Shown: piece by piece, positions 32,706-41,239 of the stretch | Numbering within the stretch: position 1 is the first letter of the stretch | Layout of the letters: each line of letters starts with the position of its first letter | Assembly: GCA_963777565.1 (NCBI GenBank) | Contig: CAVZQZ010000010.1 | Coordinates: forward strand, 372,001-436,000 | Length of the DNA stretch: 64,000 bases | Source: CALMEC01 sp963777565 | GTDB taxonomy: Bacteria; Actinomycetota; Thermoleophilia; Miltoncostaeales; Miltoncostaeaceae | Direction of reading: 5' to 3' | The notes under the pieces: generated by a model | What the model saw: the letters and a program-made list of their open reading frames with translations, nothing else | What the model was told of the DNA's origin: nothing | Databases searched by the model: none | Made by a program: the position numbers and the translations under genes

Positions 32706-33737
32706 GTGTCGGTCGAAACCGCGATCGTGGTGGCCGTCGTCCTGATCTGGGGGGTGAGCGGGGGGGTCCACGACGCCGGGACGCTCACGGCGAGCGGGAT
32801 CGCCTCGCGTGCGCTCAGCCCGCGCCGCGCGATCCTGATCGTCAGCGTGTTCGGCTTTGCGGGCCCGCTCCTGGCAGGCACCGCGGTCGCGGAGACGGTC
32901 GGGTCGTTCGTCGACCTCGGCGGGCTCCCGCCCGACTCGGCGCTGCGCACGATCGCGGCGGGCCTCGTCGCGGCGATCGGCTGGAACGTCCTGACCTGGC
33001 GCGCCGGGATCCCGGCGTCATCGACTCATGGTCTGGTGGGCGGCCTCGTCGGTGCCACACTCGCCGTGGGCGGGACGGGCGACGTCAACTGGGGCTTCGC
33101 GGCGCTCGCCGACGGCGACGTCGAGGGGGTCGCCAAGGTGGTCGTCGCACTGCTCGTCTCGCCGTTGATCGGCCTGGGGCTCGGCGCGCTGGTGCAGCGC
33201 TCCGCGGCGACGGCGCTCCGCGGTGCGGACGTGCGATGGAACCGGCGCCTGCGCGCGGTGCAGCTCCCGACGGTGGCCGCCCTGTCGTTCGCCCACGGCG
33301 TGAACGAGGCGCAGAAGAGCATGGGGGTCATCGCCCTCGCCCTGCTGGTCGGTGGCACCACCGACCACCTCGAGGTTCCGTTCTGGGCCGTGCTGGTTGG
33401 CGCCGCCACGATCCCCGCCGGAGCGATAGTCGGGGGATGGAGGATTGTGCGGACGCTCGGCTTCGGGGTCTATCGCCTCCGGCCGCTGCACGCCACCGCC
33501 GCCCAGTTCACCGCCACCGCGGTGGTGGGGGCCACGTCGGCGTGGGGCGGGCCGGTCTCCACGAGCCAGGTCACCAGCTCGGCGATTCTCGGCGTCGGCG
33601 CGGCCGAGCATCCGCGAGCGGTGCGCTGGGAGACGGGAAAGGCCATGCTTGTGGCATGGCTCCTCACAATGCCGTGCACCGCCCTCCTCGCCGCCGCCCT
33701 CGTCGCCGTCCTGCGGGCGGTGGGGGCCATCGAGTGA
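32706..33737 (+). CDS. pit: Inorganic phosphate transporter (Pit family)
   Basis: The 343-aa protein has about ten hydrophobic segments and the duplicated Pit signature: an N-terminal GGVHDAGTLTASGIASRALSPRRA with GIPASSTHGLVGGLVGA, and a C-terminal AALSFAHGVNEAQKSMGVIALAL with GGPVSTSQVTSSAILGVG. It imports phosphate (possibly as a metal-phosphate complex) coupled to protons. The first repeat has GVHDAGT where the family has NDxxN. The DUF47 gene follows by 10 bases, the usual pit partner. Confidence 0.92.
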   Translation: MSVETAIVVAVVLIWGVSGGVHDAGTLTASGIASRALSPRRAILIVSVFGFAGPLLAGTAVAETVGSFVDLGGLPPDSALRTIAAGLVAAIGWNVLTWRAGIPASSTHGLVGGLVGATLAVGGTGDVNWGFAALADGDVEGVAKVVVALLVSPLIGLGLGALVQRSAATALRGADVRWNRRLRAVQLPTVAALSFAHGVNEAQKSMGVIALALLVGGTTDHLEVPFWAVLVGAATIPAGAIVGGWRIVRTLGFGVYRLRPLHATAAQFTATAVVGATSAWGGPVSTSQVTSSAILGVGAAEHPRAVRWETGKAMLVAWLLTMPCTALLAAALVAVLRAVGAIE

Positions 33738-33747
33738 GGGGCTGCGC

Positions 33748-34446
33748 ATGAGCTCCCGCCTGCAGCGGGCGATTGCCTCGCTCACCGGCAGGATCGCGCC
33801 GAAGGTGCCCGACTTCCACGGCATGCTGCAGGCGCAGTGCGATGTGGCGATGGACGCGCTGGATGCCCTCGTGGCATTCACCCGGGACGGGGACGCGGTG
33901 CATGGGGAGGCGGTGCGGACCCTGGAGAAAGAGGGCGACCTGCGCCGCATTCGGACGCTCGAGACGCTTGCGCGTTCCTTCGCGACGCCGATCGACCGCG
34001 GGTCGATCTACCTCGCCGCGACGGCGATCGACGACATTCTGAACTACGCCAAGACGACGGTCCGTGAGATCGAGGTGCTCGAAGTTCCGCCCGACCATTG
34101 GATGCGGGAGCTCGCGGACCAGCTGGCGGCCGGCGGTGCGTCGCTGCGCGACGGCTTCACCCGCCTGCGGGACGATCCCGATGGGGCGCGGGCCGCCGCG
34201 CTCGCCGTGCACAAGTCCGAACGCAACGCCGAGAAGGTCTTCCGTGCGGCGGTGGCCGATGCTTTCGCTCCGGAGCCGTACATCGCGATGCTGCGCGCCG
34301 AGGGCCCCGACGGCGTCGCCCCCGCCTTGGAGCGCCTGCTGCTCGCGCTTCGGCGTCGCGAGGTGTACCGCCATTTGTCGAACGCCGCCGACCGGCTCGA
34401 CGTCGCAGGGCGAGCGCTCTTCGACATCGTTATGGCCGGGGACTGA
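33748..34446 (+). CDS. DUF47 (PhoU-like) Pit accessory protein
   Basis: The 232-aa helical protein has PDFHGMLQAQCDVAMDALDALVAF, EAVRTLEKEGDLRRIRTLETLARSFATPIDRGSIYLAATAIDDILNYAKTT and HKSERNAEKVFRAAVADAF, the E/D-rich signature of DUF47 phosphate-transport regulators. These bind metal clusters and modulate Pit carriers. It directly follows pit in one operon. The start ATG at 33748 has GAGGGGCTGCGC upstream. Confidence 0.88.
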   Translation: MSSRLQRAIASLTGRIAPKVPDFHGMLQAQCDVAMDALDALVAFTRDGDAVHGEAVRTLEKEGDLRRIRTLETLARSFATPIDRGSIYLAATAIDDILNYAKTTVREIEVLEVPPDHWMRELADQLAAGGASLRDGFTRLRDDPDGARAAALAVHKSERNAEKVFRAAVADAFAPEPYIAMLRAEGPDGVAPALERLLLALRRREVYRHLSNAADRLDVAGRALFDIVMAGD

Positions 34447-34514
34447 TCGCCGGGCGGCCCTGTGCCGTCCGACGATCTCGCCGCGCGAACCTGGGAGCTA
34501 TCGTTCGGTCCGTC

Positions 34515-35498
34515 GTGAATGCCCCGGTTTCATCGGGCGGCCAGTCGCCCGGACCACCGCCTGCCAAGGACATGGCGTGGGTGCCGGGCGGGACGTTCAC
34601 GATGGGGTCGAACGACTTCTACCCGGAGGAGGCCCCGGCCCATCGCGCGTCCGTCGACGGGTTCTGGATGGACGACCATCCCGTGACCGTCGCGGAGTTC
34701 CGGCGGTTCGTGAAGGACACGGGCCATGTGACGCTCGCCGAGCAGGCTCCGGACGCCGCCGACTATCCGGACGCCGACCCCGGGATGCTCGTCCCCGGGT
34801 CACTGGTCTTTCGCGAGACCCGCGGCCCGGTGGACCTGAACGACTACCGGAACTGGTGGCAATGGGCCCCGGGGGCATCCTGGCGTCACCCCGATGGACC
34901 GGGGAGCACCGTGCACGGCCGCGAGCGGCACCCCGTCACGCACGTGGCCTTCGCCGACGCCGACGCCTACGCGTCGTGGATGGGGAAGGAACTCCCCTCC
35001 GAGGCGGAGTGGGAGTTCGCGGCGCGGGGCGGCCTGGAGGGAAAAGCCTTCGTCTGGGGAGACGAGTTCGCACCCAAGGGCAGGATGATGGCGAACACCT
35101 GGCAGGGCGAGTTCCCATGGCAGAACCTCCTGACCGACCGGTACGCGAGGACGTCGCCGGTGGGGTCCTTTCCACCGAACGGCTACGGGCTGTTCGACAT
35201 GGCGGGCAACGTCTGGGAATGGACGTCCGACTTCTTCGTGCCACGGCACGCGGACGAGGCGGAGCACCCGTGCTGCGCTCCGCACAACCCGCGAGTGGCG
35301 TCGCCGGAGCAGAGCTACGACGTGGGGCAGCCGGGGGAGCAATTCCCGCGGCGGGTCATCAAGGGCGGCTCCCATCTCTGCGCCCCCAATTACTGCCTCC
35401 GGTACCGCCCGGCGGCGCGGCAAGCTGAGACCATCGAGACGTCCACCGGGCACATCGGCTTCCGGTGCATCATCCGGGCACCGCCCGGGGCCAGGTAG
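34515..35498 (+). CDS. Formylglycine-generating enzyme (sulfatase-modifying factor type)
   Basis: The 327-aa protein starts MAWVPGGTFTMGSNDFYPEEAPAHRASVDGFWMDDHPVT after a short tail. It contains LPSEAEWEFAARGG, NGYGLFDMAGNVWEWTSDFF and the active-site region GGSHLCAPNYCLRYRP. The two copper-binding, redox-active cysteines in C-x4-C are present, so it should be a true oxygen-dependent enzyme that converts sulfatase cysteine to formylglycine. No sulfatase is encoded in the window. The GTG at 34515 is the best start. Confidence 0.9.
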   Translation: MNAPVSSGGQSPGPPPAKDMAWVPGGTFTMGSNDFYPEEAPAHRASVDGFWMDDHPVTVAEFRRFVKDTGHVTLAEQAPDAADYPDADPGMLVPGSLVFRETRGPVDLNDYRNWWQWAPGASWRHPDGPGSTVHGRERHPVTHVAFADADAYASWMGKELPSEAEWEFAARGGLEGKAFVWGDEFAPKGRMMANTWQGEFPWQNLLTDRYARTSPVGSFPPNGYGLFDMAGNVWEWTSDFFVPRHADEAEHPCCAPHNPRVASPEQSYDVGQPGEQFPRRVIKGGSHLCAPNYCLRYRPAARQAETIETSTGHIGFRCIIRAPPGAR

Positions 35499-35656
35499 CC
35501 CGGGCGCCGCCGGGCGGAGCCAGCCTCCTCCGTCGCCAGGTCGGGGTAAGCCGGCCTTCCAGACGCCCACCCAGGTGGCAACAACAGCCCTGCGCATCTC
35601 GACCGACACGTTCCTCGCATGGCCCGCTTGGCTCCGTGATGGACGAATGACACCGG

Positions 35657-35687
35657 CGTGGGGTCGAGACGCCAACTCGACCCCACG
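35657..35687 (+). terminator. Perfect 12-bp hairpin before the flavin operon
   Basis: CGTGGGGTCGAG (35657-35668) and CTCGACCCCACG (35676-35687) pair perfectly around a 7-base loop. It is probably the terminator of the formylglycine-enzyme gene. It lies 75 bases before the next start. Confidence 0.65.
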
Positions 35688-35761
35688 TCACAGGAACCGC
35701 CCAGGTTGTTCACAGGTGCGGTTGCCAGTCTCAGGTTCGGACTCACCGAACAGGAGATGAC

Positions 35762-36085
35762 ATGGCCTCCCGCCACACCAATCTCGCTCTGCGCAGTCTC
35801 AATCGGTGGTTGACGGCCACCCTGGTGGCGGCATCGCTCGCGGTCGGCGGCGTCGGGATCCACCTGGCGCAGAACCACGGGAACGCCAGCGTGGCTGCCA
35901 CCCCCGCGACGGCCAGCATCGCGACGACAACCGCTACGACCTCGGCCTCCGACGACGACACGGCCATCCTCGACGACTCAACGGGAGCGACTACGAGCAG
36001 CTCCGGCACCACGAGCTCGTTCTCGACGGTCACGCCGGTCGCGTCGAGCACCCAGTCCGCCGTGACCGCGACAACGGCGTCGTGA
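35762..36085 (+). CDS. Small membrane-anchored protein with a flavinylation motif
   Basis: The 107-aa protein has a basic N-terminus, one helix (about residues 17-35, LTATLVAASLAVGGVGIHLA) and a Ser/Thr-rich extracytoplasmic tail. Within the tail is DDSTGAT (residues 71-77), which fits the D-x-x-(S/T)-G-A-(T/S) acceptor motif of ApbE, with T77 as the FMN site. A full FMN-bind domain is absent. CAGGAGATGAC precedes the ATG, and the stop overlaps the ApbE start by one base. A minimal flavin carrier is inferred. Confidence 0.75.
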   Translation: MASRHTNLALRSLNRWLTATLVAASLAVGGVGIHLAQNHGNASVAATPATASIATTTATTSASDDDTAILDDSTGATTSSSGTTSSFSTVTPVASSTQSAVTATTAS

Positions 36086-37017
36086 TGCGCGCGCTCACCC
36101 ACACGTGGTCGGCGATCGGGACGGTCAACACCGTCCTCGTCACAGAGCCGGCGGCCATCGGGCCGGCTGCGCGGATCGCCGAGCGGTACGTCGCGCGACT
36201 CGACGCCGCCGCTTCGCGATTCCGCCCCGACTCGGAGCTCAGCCGGATCATGGCACGGGCCCGCGCCGACGCGATCACTGTCACGGTTTCACCCGTCCTC
36301 GGCGACTGCATCGGCGCCGCGCTCCACGCCGCTCGCCTCACCGACGGGATCGTCGACCCGACCGTCGGCGGCGCGGTCGCCGCGGCCGGGTACGACGCCG
36401 ACCTCACCGAGGTCCAGTCACGCGGCGACGCGGCGGTGGCCGTGCCGGACACATCGCCCCGAACCGACTGGCGGAAGGTCGACTACCGCGCGCGCGAGCA
36501 CCGCCTCACGATGCCGCGCGGCAGCCGGATCGACCTGGGCGCCATCGCCAAGGCCGCCGCCGCGGATGCGATCGCCGCCGAGCTGCAGGATCTTCTGCCG
36601 GGGGGATTCCTCGTCAACCTCGGCGGCGACATCACCACGAGCGGTATCGAGCCGGAAGGTGGCTGGCCGATCGCGGTCGCCGATCATCTTGGTCACACCC
36701 TTCAGGTCGTCGCCGGGCATGGGCAGGCGTTGGCCACCTCGTCCACGCAGAAGCGCACGTGGACGCAGGGTGGCCGGCGCCGCCACCACATCATCGATCC
36801 GCGCACCGGCGAGCCGGCGGACGTCACCTGGGCGCAGGTCACCTGCGCCGCCGCGACGGCGGTTGAGGCGAACGCGGCGTCCACCGCGGCGATCGTCCTC
36901 GGATCCGCCGCCCCGGCATGGCTCGAGGAGCGGGGCATCCCCGCCCGCCTCGACCACGTGTCGGGTCGCGTGGCGACGACGCCCGGCTGGCCGAGCCCCG
37001 AGGCGGTGGCGGCATGA
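36085..37017 (+). CDS. apbE: FAD:protein FMN transferase (ApbE)
   Basis: The 310-aa enzyme transfers FMN from FAD to a Ser/Thr of a target protein.  Landmarks are RLDAAASRFRPDSELSRI, VDPTVGGAVAAAGYDAD, the IDLGAIAKAAAADAIAAEL segment (normally GAIAKGYAVD), FLVNLGGDITTSG and HHIIDPRTGEPADVTWAQVTCAAATAVEANAAST, the C-terminal catalytic region. The usual K-G-Y is K-A-A here. It lies in a five-gene operon with a candidate acceptor directly upstream and a ferric-reductase-like cytochrome directly downstream (ATGA overlap). Confidence 0.92.
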   Translation: MRALTHTWSAIGTVNTVLVTEPAAIGPAARIAERYVARLDAAASRFRPDSELSRIMARARADAITVTVSPVLGDCIGAALHAARLTDGIVDPTVGGAVAAAGYDADLTEVQSRGDAAVAVPDTSPRTDWRKVDYRAREHRLTMPRGSRIDLGAIAKAAAADAIAAELQDLLPGGFLVNLGGDITTSGIEPEGGWPIAVADHLGHTLQVVAGHGQALATSSTQKRTWTQGGRRRHHIIDPRTGEPADVTWAQVTCAAATAVEANAASTAAIVLGSAAPAWLEERGIPARLDHVSGRVATTPGWPSPEAVAA

Positions 37018-37580
37018 ACAACGAGTTCCTCTGGTACGTCTCACGCGCGACGGGGATTGTCAGCATCGTCCTGCTCACCGTCGTCTTCGTGCTCGGCCTC
37101 GTCACAGCTGCCACCCGCCGCCCCCGGGGCGACTCGTCGACGGTGGTCATGGGCCTGCACAGGGCACTGTCACTCGGCATGAGCGTCTTCCTGCTCGCGC
37201 ACATCGGCACCGCGATCGCCGAGACGTACGTCGACATCGGCTGGGTGTCGGCAGTGGTGCCGTTCTCGTCCGGGTACTCCCCCGTGCTGGTGGGCCTCGG
37301 GACCCTCGCGTTCGACGTGTTGATCGCCGTCGTCGTCACCTCGGCGCTTCGCCACCGGTTGCGTGAGCGCACCTGGCGACGCGTCCACCTCCTGTCCTAC
37401 GCGCTGTGGCCGCTGGCCATCATCCACGGCATCGGGCTCGGCACGGCCAACGAGCCGCTCCTCCGCGGGGCGACCCTGGTCTGCGGCGCCATCGGGTTGG
37501 GCGCGATCGTCTGGCGGCGCCTCACGACCGACCGACACGAGGATCGCCGCAAGCAGATCGCGGCCCAGGAGTGGTCATGA
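37014..37580 (+). CDS. Ferric-reductase-like transmembrane cytochrome
   Basis: The 188-aa protein has six hydrophobic segments: WYVSRATGIVSIVLLTVVFVLGL, GLHRALSLGMSVFLLAHIGTAIAE, SPVLVGLGTLAFDVLIAVVVTS, WRRVHLLSYALWPLAIIHGIGLG and GATLVCGAIGLGAIVW among them. Histidines in LHRAL, LLAHIG, VHLLSY and IIHGIG can bind two hemes b, as in FRD-type cytochromes. It would pass electrons across the membrane. It starts inside the apbE stop and its stop overlaps the next start. Confidence 0.85.
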   Translation: MNNEFLWYVSRATGIVSIVLLTVVFVLGLVTAATRRPRGDSSTVVMGLHRALSLGMSVFLLAHIGTAIAETYVDIGWVSAVVPFSSGYSPVLVGLGTLAFDVLIAVVVTSALRHRLRERTWRRVHLLSYALWPLAIIHGIGLGTANEPLLRGATLVCGAIGLGAIVWRRLTTDRHEDRRKQIAAQEWS

Positions 37581-38707
37581 GGCTCATCGACCTCCTCGAG
37601 CAGGCGGGACTGACTGGTCGCGGCGGCGCCGCGTTCAAGACCGCGATCAAGGTGCACGCCACCCACGTCAACGGCGCACGACTCATCGTCAACGCGTGCG
37701 ACGGCGAGATCGGAGCGGCCAAGGACGCGCACGTGGTCGCGCACCACCTCGACGAGCTCGTCCGCGGGGCCACGCTCGTCTCGCGCAAGGGCGCGCGCTA
37801 CGCGGCCCATCGCGGTTCGGCGACCGCACATGCGCTCCACGCCGCCGGGCTCGACGTGCTCGAGGTGCCCGACCGGTACGTCTCGTCCGAGGAGAGCTCT
37901 CTCGTGTCAGCCGCGGCTGGGGCACCGGCACGACCCCTCACGAAGCGGGTGCCGATCGCATTCGGCGCCGCGCTGCCTGACGGCACCGCGCTCCCGGCGA
38001 CCGTCGTGCTGAATGCCGAGACGGTGTGGCGGATCGCGCAGATCGACGCGTTCGGCGTCGACTGGTTCCGCTCGTTCGGCACCGCGCTGGAGCCCGGACC
38101 CCGGCTCGTGAGCGTCAACGGCGCGGTCCGCTCGCCGAGCGTGGTCGCCGCCGCGGCGGGGATGCCCCTCACCGCCATCCTCGACGCCGCGGGCGGACCG
38201 GCCGGCACGCTTGGCGCGGTCGGTGTCTCAGGTCTCAGCGGCGGATGGCTCACCGTCGGCGAGGCCGCGTCGGTGCGGTGGGCGAATCAGGATCTGCGGC
38301 CGTTCGGCCTCTCCACCGGTGCCAGTGTGCTGCACGTCGTCGGCGTGGACCAATGCCCGCTTACGACCATCCGCTCGTGGTTGACCTACGCGGCGGGCGA
38401 GTCGGCCGGCCAGTGTGGCCCGTGCATGTTCGGCGTGCCGGCAACGGTCGCGGAGTTGGTCGCGATCATCGACGGTCGCGCCGGCCGAACGAGCGAGGTC
38501 CGCTTGCGCGAGCGCCTTCCGTTGCTCTCCGGCCGCGGCGCCTGCCACTTCCCCGACGGCATCGGCACCTTTATCCGCTCGGCGCTCCGCGCGTTCCCGG
38601 AGCACCTCGCCGACCACGCCCGCGGCACCTGTTCAGCGGGGACCTGCGGCGCCGTCCACCGCCCAACCCGAACGCAACGGAGATCTCATGCCACAGCGGC
38701 AAGATGA
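37577..38707 (+). CDS. NuoF/SLBB-like electron-transfer flavoprotein
   Basis: The 376-aa protein has the NuoF/RnfC-like start (LIDLLEQAGLTGRGGAAFKTAIKV, IVNACDGEIGAAKDAHV), an SLBB-type segment (RLVSVNGAVRSPSVVAAAAGMPLTAILDAAGG) and a C-terminal Fe-S region SAGQCGPCMFGVPATV with GRGACHFPDG. The Cys positions fit the 4Fe-4S site of NuoF (C-x2-C plus a distal Cys). It should accept electrons from NAD(P)H or ferredoxin on the cytosolic side. The ATG overlaps the upstream stop. The basic tail after TCSAGTCG is odd. Confidence 0.8.
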   Translation: MRLIDLLEQAGLTGRGGAAFKTAIKVHATHVNGARLIVNACDGEIGAAKDAHVVAHHLDELVRGATLVSRKGARYAAHRGSATAHALHAAGLDVLEVPDRYVSSEESSLVSAAAGAPARPLTKRVPIAFGAALPDGTALPATVVLNAETVWRIAQIDAFGVDWFRSFGTALEPGPRLVSVNGAVRSPSVVAAAAGMPLTAILDAAGGPAGTLGAVGVSGLSGGWLTVGEAASVRWANQDLRPFGLSTGASVLHVVGVDQCPLTTIRSWLTYAAGESAGQCGPCMFGVPATVAELVAIIDGRAGRTSEVRLRERLPLLSGRGACHFPDGIGTFIRSALRAFPEHLADHARGTCSAGTCGAVHRPTRTQRRSHATAAR

Positions 38708-38933
38708 CCACGTCCACGCGCCACGACTGAAGGTCGACCGTCTCGCCTGCACCGGGAAGGGGATCTGCGCGAGCCTCCTTCCGGAGGCGATCGACGTCGA
38801 TGAGTGGGGCTACCCGATCCTCGACGAGGCGCGGGTCGACCCGGAGATGGGCGACATCGCGATCAGCCTTTGCCCCGCCCGGGCCTTGTACTGGGCGACC
38901 GCTCCGACCCCCGCCGCCACTGCCGCATCCTGA
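38688..38933 (+). CDS. Small ferredoxin
   Basis: The 81-aa ferredoxin has LKVDRLACTGKGICASLLPEAIDVDEWGYPIL and IAISLCPARALYW. Three cysteines in the pattern C-x5-C...C suggest a 3Fe-4S or atypical 4Fe-4S cluster. It overlaps the end of the NuoF-like gene by 20 bases and has GGAG upstream of the ATG. It ends the operon and probably shuttles electrons to or from the NuoF-like protein. Confidence 0.88.
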   Translation: MPQRQDDHVHAPRLKVDRLACTGKGICASLLPEAIDVDEWGYPILDEARVDPEMGDIAISLCPARALYWATAPTPAATAAS

Positions 38934-39160
38934 ATGGCCGCCGCCAGGCGCAAGGGCCACTCGGCCTTCGGAAGGGAATGACGCGGTCGGCCTTCGAGGC
39001 GAGGCTTGGTGAACGGCGCGGCGAACTGCGTAGTTCTGGGCAGGTGTGATCGGCGGCGTCCCTGATGCCTGGGCTTTGGGTGCGGCGAGACGATCATCGT
39101 GGTCTGCGTCCTGATGCGTCGAACGTGGACTGCATGGCTTAGGCGAAGGAGGGAGGGGAC

Positions 39161-39637
39161 ATGCCGGAGATCCACGAGGCGGCATCGGCGTTTCTCGCGA
39201 AACGACGCGTGGCCGTGACGGGCGTGTCTCGGAACGCGAAGGGCCACGGCAGCAACATTGTGTTTCAGCGACTGCGGGACCGCGGCTACGACGTCTTCGC
39301 GGTCAATCCGAACGCCGAGGAGGTCGAGGGGGCACGCTGCTATCCCGACCTGCGTTCGATTCCGGGGGGCCTCGACGCGGTCGTGATCGCAACCCGACCG
39401 GAACATGCCGAGGCGACGATGCGGGAGTGCGCCGAGCTCGGGATCAAGCATGTTTGGATGCACCGCGCCTTCGGCGGCGGCAGCGTCTCCGCCGAGGCGG
39501 CTGCCTACGGCCGGGCGCAGGGAATCGAGGTGATCGACGGGGGCTGCCCGTTGATGTTCGACCCGACGGCCGACTTTGGGCACAAGCTGATGCGCCTCAT
39601 GTGCACGCTCAACGGAAATGTCCCCAGGCGGGTCTGA
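39161..39637 (+). CDS. CoA-binding domain protein
   Basis: The 158-aa protein has the Rossmann CoA-binding fold of the YccU type: FLAKRRVAVTGVSRNAKGHGSNIVFQRLRDRGYDVFAVNPNAEEVEGARCYPDLRSIPGGLDAVVIATRPEHAEATMRECAELGIKHVWMHRAFG. It looks complete. These stand-alone proteins have no settled function. GGAGGGGAC precedes the ATG. It stands alone between the ferredoxin operon and the SARP remnant. Confidence 0.9.
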   Translation: MPEIHEAASAFLAKRRVAVTGVSRNAKGHGSNIVFQRLRDRGYDVFAVNPNAEEVEGARCYPDLRSIPGGLDAVVIATRPEHAEATMRECAELGIKHVWMHRAFGGGSVSAEAAAYGRAQGIEVIDGGCPLMFDPTADFGHKLMRLMCTLNGNVPRRV

Positions 39638-39673
39638 GGGACGCTCTGCGTTTGGCTGACGCGCCTGATCGAT

Positions 39674-39694
39674 GACACGGTGCGACACCGTGTC
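39674..39694. promoter_or_regulatory. Perfect 21-bp palindrome
   Basis: GACACGGTG (39674-39682) and CACCGTGTC (39686-39694) are perfect arms around CGA. The site lies 32 bases before the ATG of the SARP remnant. There is no U-tract, so an operator (for example of the TetR type) is more likely than a terminator. Confidence 0.6.
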
Positions 39695-39726
39695 GAAGTG
39701 CGAATAGAGTTCACGAGGACAGAGTC

Positions 39727-39784
39727 ATGGACTTCCGCATCCTCGGACCGCTTGAGGTGACCTGCGACGGCGCGGGGATGAGCG
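39727..39784 (+). pseudogene. 5' stub of a SARP/BTAD regulator
   Basis: The ATG at 39727 has CACGAGGACAGAGTC upstream and reads MDFRILGPLEVTCDG, the characteristic first residues of SARP/BTAD activators. After about 18 codons the frame runs into the convergent MFS gene, and nothing more of the regulator is visible. The gene was truncated, leaving its start and its palindromic control site. Confidence 0.7.
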
Positions 39785-41239
39785 TCATCCGGACGCTGGC
39801 CCGAGCGCCTCGCGACGTCGCGGCATCCGCGGCGCAAGGACCAACATCAGGGCGACGACCGTGCCGAGCGCACCAAGCGCGGCGCAGGCCCAGAAGCCGA
39901 GCTGGATGCCGCCTGCGAGGGCCGCGACGGGATCCGCGCCCGAGGCCGCCAATCGCTCGCTGCGACCGGCCGAGATCGCACCGACCGCGGCGAGCCCGAG
40001 TGCGCCGCCCATCCACTGCGAGGTGTTGAGCAGGCCGGAGACGACTCCGGCATCCTCCCGCGCCACGCCTTCGAGCGCCGCCGCCGAGATCGCCAGGAAG
40101 AGACAGGGGATCGCGCAGCCGAGGAGCAGCAGACCGGGCAGCAGGTTCGGCAGATACGACCCGTCGGGCGGCGCGACGGCGAAGCTGGCCAGCCCCCCCG
40201 TCATACCGACCATCCCCATCGCGATCAGTGGACGGACGCCGATCGCTCCGGCGAGTCGCGCCCCGGCGCCGGCCCAGGCGACGGAGGTGCCGCGCACCGC
40301 GAGCAAGCCCGCTCCCGCTTCGATCGCGGTGAGACCGAGCACCCGCTGCATGTAGGTGGCGAGCAGGAGGAACGCCGCGAGCATCATCGCGCCGTGGATG
40401 AACCCGGCGACGTTCGCGGCGACCATCGCGCGCGAGCGACGTGCCACCCGCGGGACGAGCGGGTCGGCAACTCGCGTCTCGTGGGCTGCGAAGGCGGCCA
40501 GCAGGATCGTCGCCGTCAAGAGGCAAGCGGAGGTCGATCGCGCGGACCAGCCCGCCTCTTCCACCCGGGAGAGCCCTGCAACGAGGAGTGCGAGCCCGCC
40601 GGTTACGAGCATGGCGCCGAATGGATCGAAACCGGTCTTGCGCACCGGCTCGTCGGGTGGCAGGACCCGTCGACCGGCGGCAAGGGCGAGCGCGGTGGCG
40701 GGCACGTTGACGAGGAAGATCCAGCGCCAGTCGAGCAGCTCGACGATCAACCCGCCGAGGAAGACTCCCGAGGCCGCGGCGAGCGCCCCGACCGAGCCCC
40801 AGACGGCGAGTGCGGCATTGCGCGCCGGGCCCTCGTCGAACGTCCGCGCGAGGACCGCCGTCGCGGTCGGTGAGATCAGGGCCGCACCGAGCCCCTGCAT
40901 GGCTCGCGCCGCGACCAGCGCGTCGCCGCTCCAGGCGGCGGCGCACATGAGCGAGGACCCGCCGAAGATGGCGACTCCCCAGAGGAAGATTCGTCGGTGT
41001 CCTCGAAGGTCGCCGAGACGGCCCCCGAGTAGCAGTGAGCCACCGAAGACCACCGCGTAAGCCGTGAGGACCCAGTGGCGCCGACCGTCGGAGAGGCCGA
41101 GATCCGCCTGGATCGAGGGAACGGCGACGGTGACCGCCGTGATGTCGAGAACCACGAGAAACTGGGCGATCGAGATCGCCGCGAGCGCCATCCGTCGTCC
41201 TCGGATGGCCGTGCTTCGCTTGTTGTCATGGAGTCGCAT
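39785..41239 (-). CDS. MFS drug-efflux transporter (DHA2-like, 14 helices)
   Basis: The 484-aa protein shows about 14 hydrophobic segments and DHA2 motifs: AAISIAQFLVVLDITAVTVAVPSIQADLGLSDGRRHWVLTAYAVVFGGSLLLGGRLGDLRGHRRIFLWG and ARAMQGLGAALISPTATAVLARTF. It probably exports a drug or metabolite by proton antiport. GGAGGACGACG precedes the ATG at 41239. An 11-bp-spaced heptamer repeat (41284-41322) lies just upstream, inside the end of the upstream gene, with which it overlaps by 14 bases. Confidence 0.93.
   Translation of the reverse strand: MRLHDNKRSTAIRGRRMALAAISIAQFLVVLDITAVTVAVPSIQADLGLSDGRRHWVLTAYAVVFGGSLLLGGRLGDLRGHRRIFLWGVAIFGGSSLMCAAAWSGDALVAARAMQGLGAALISPTATAVLARTFDEGPARNAALAVWGSVGALAAASGVFLGGLIVELLDWRWIFLVNVPATALALAAGRRVLPPDEPVRKTGFDPFGAMLVTGGLALLVAGLSRVEEAGWSARSTSACLLTATILLAAFAAHETRVADPLVPRVARRSRAMVAANVAGFIHGAMMLAAFLLLATYMQRVLGLTAIEAGAGLLAVRGTSVAWAGAGARLAGAIGVRPLIAMGMVGMTGGLASFAVAPPDGSYLPNLLPGLLLLGCAIPCLFLAISAAALEGVAREDAGVVSGLLNTSQWMGGALGLAAVGAISAGRSERLAASGADPVAALAGGIQLGFWACAALGALGTVVALMLVLAPRMPRRREALGPASG

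Noticed and set aside
39674..39694. Palindrome as terminator of the CoA-binding gene
   Set aside because: The arms are perfect, no T-tract follows and it sits just before a start codon, so an operator is more likely; a terminator cannot be excluded.
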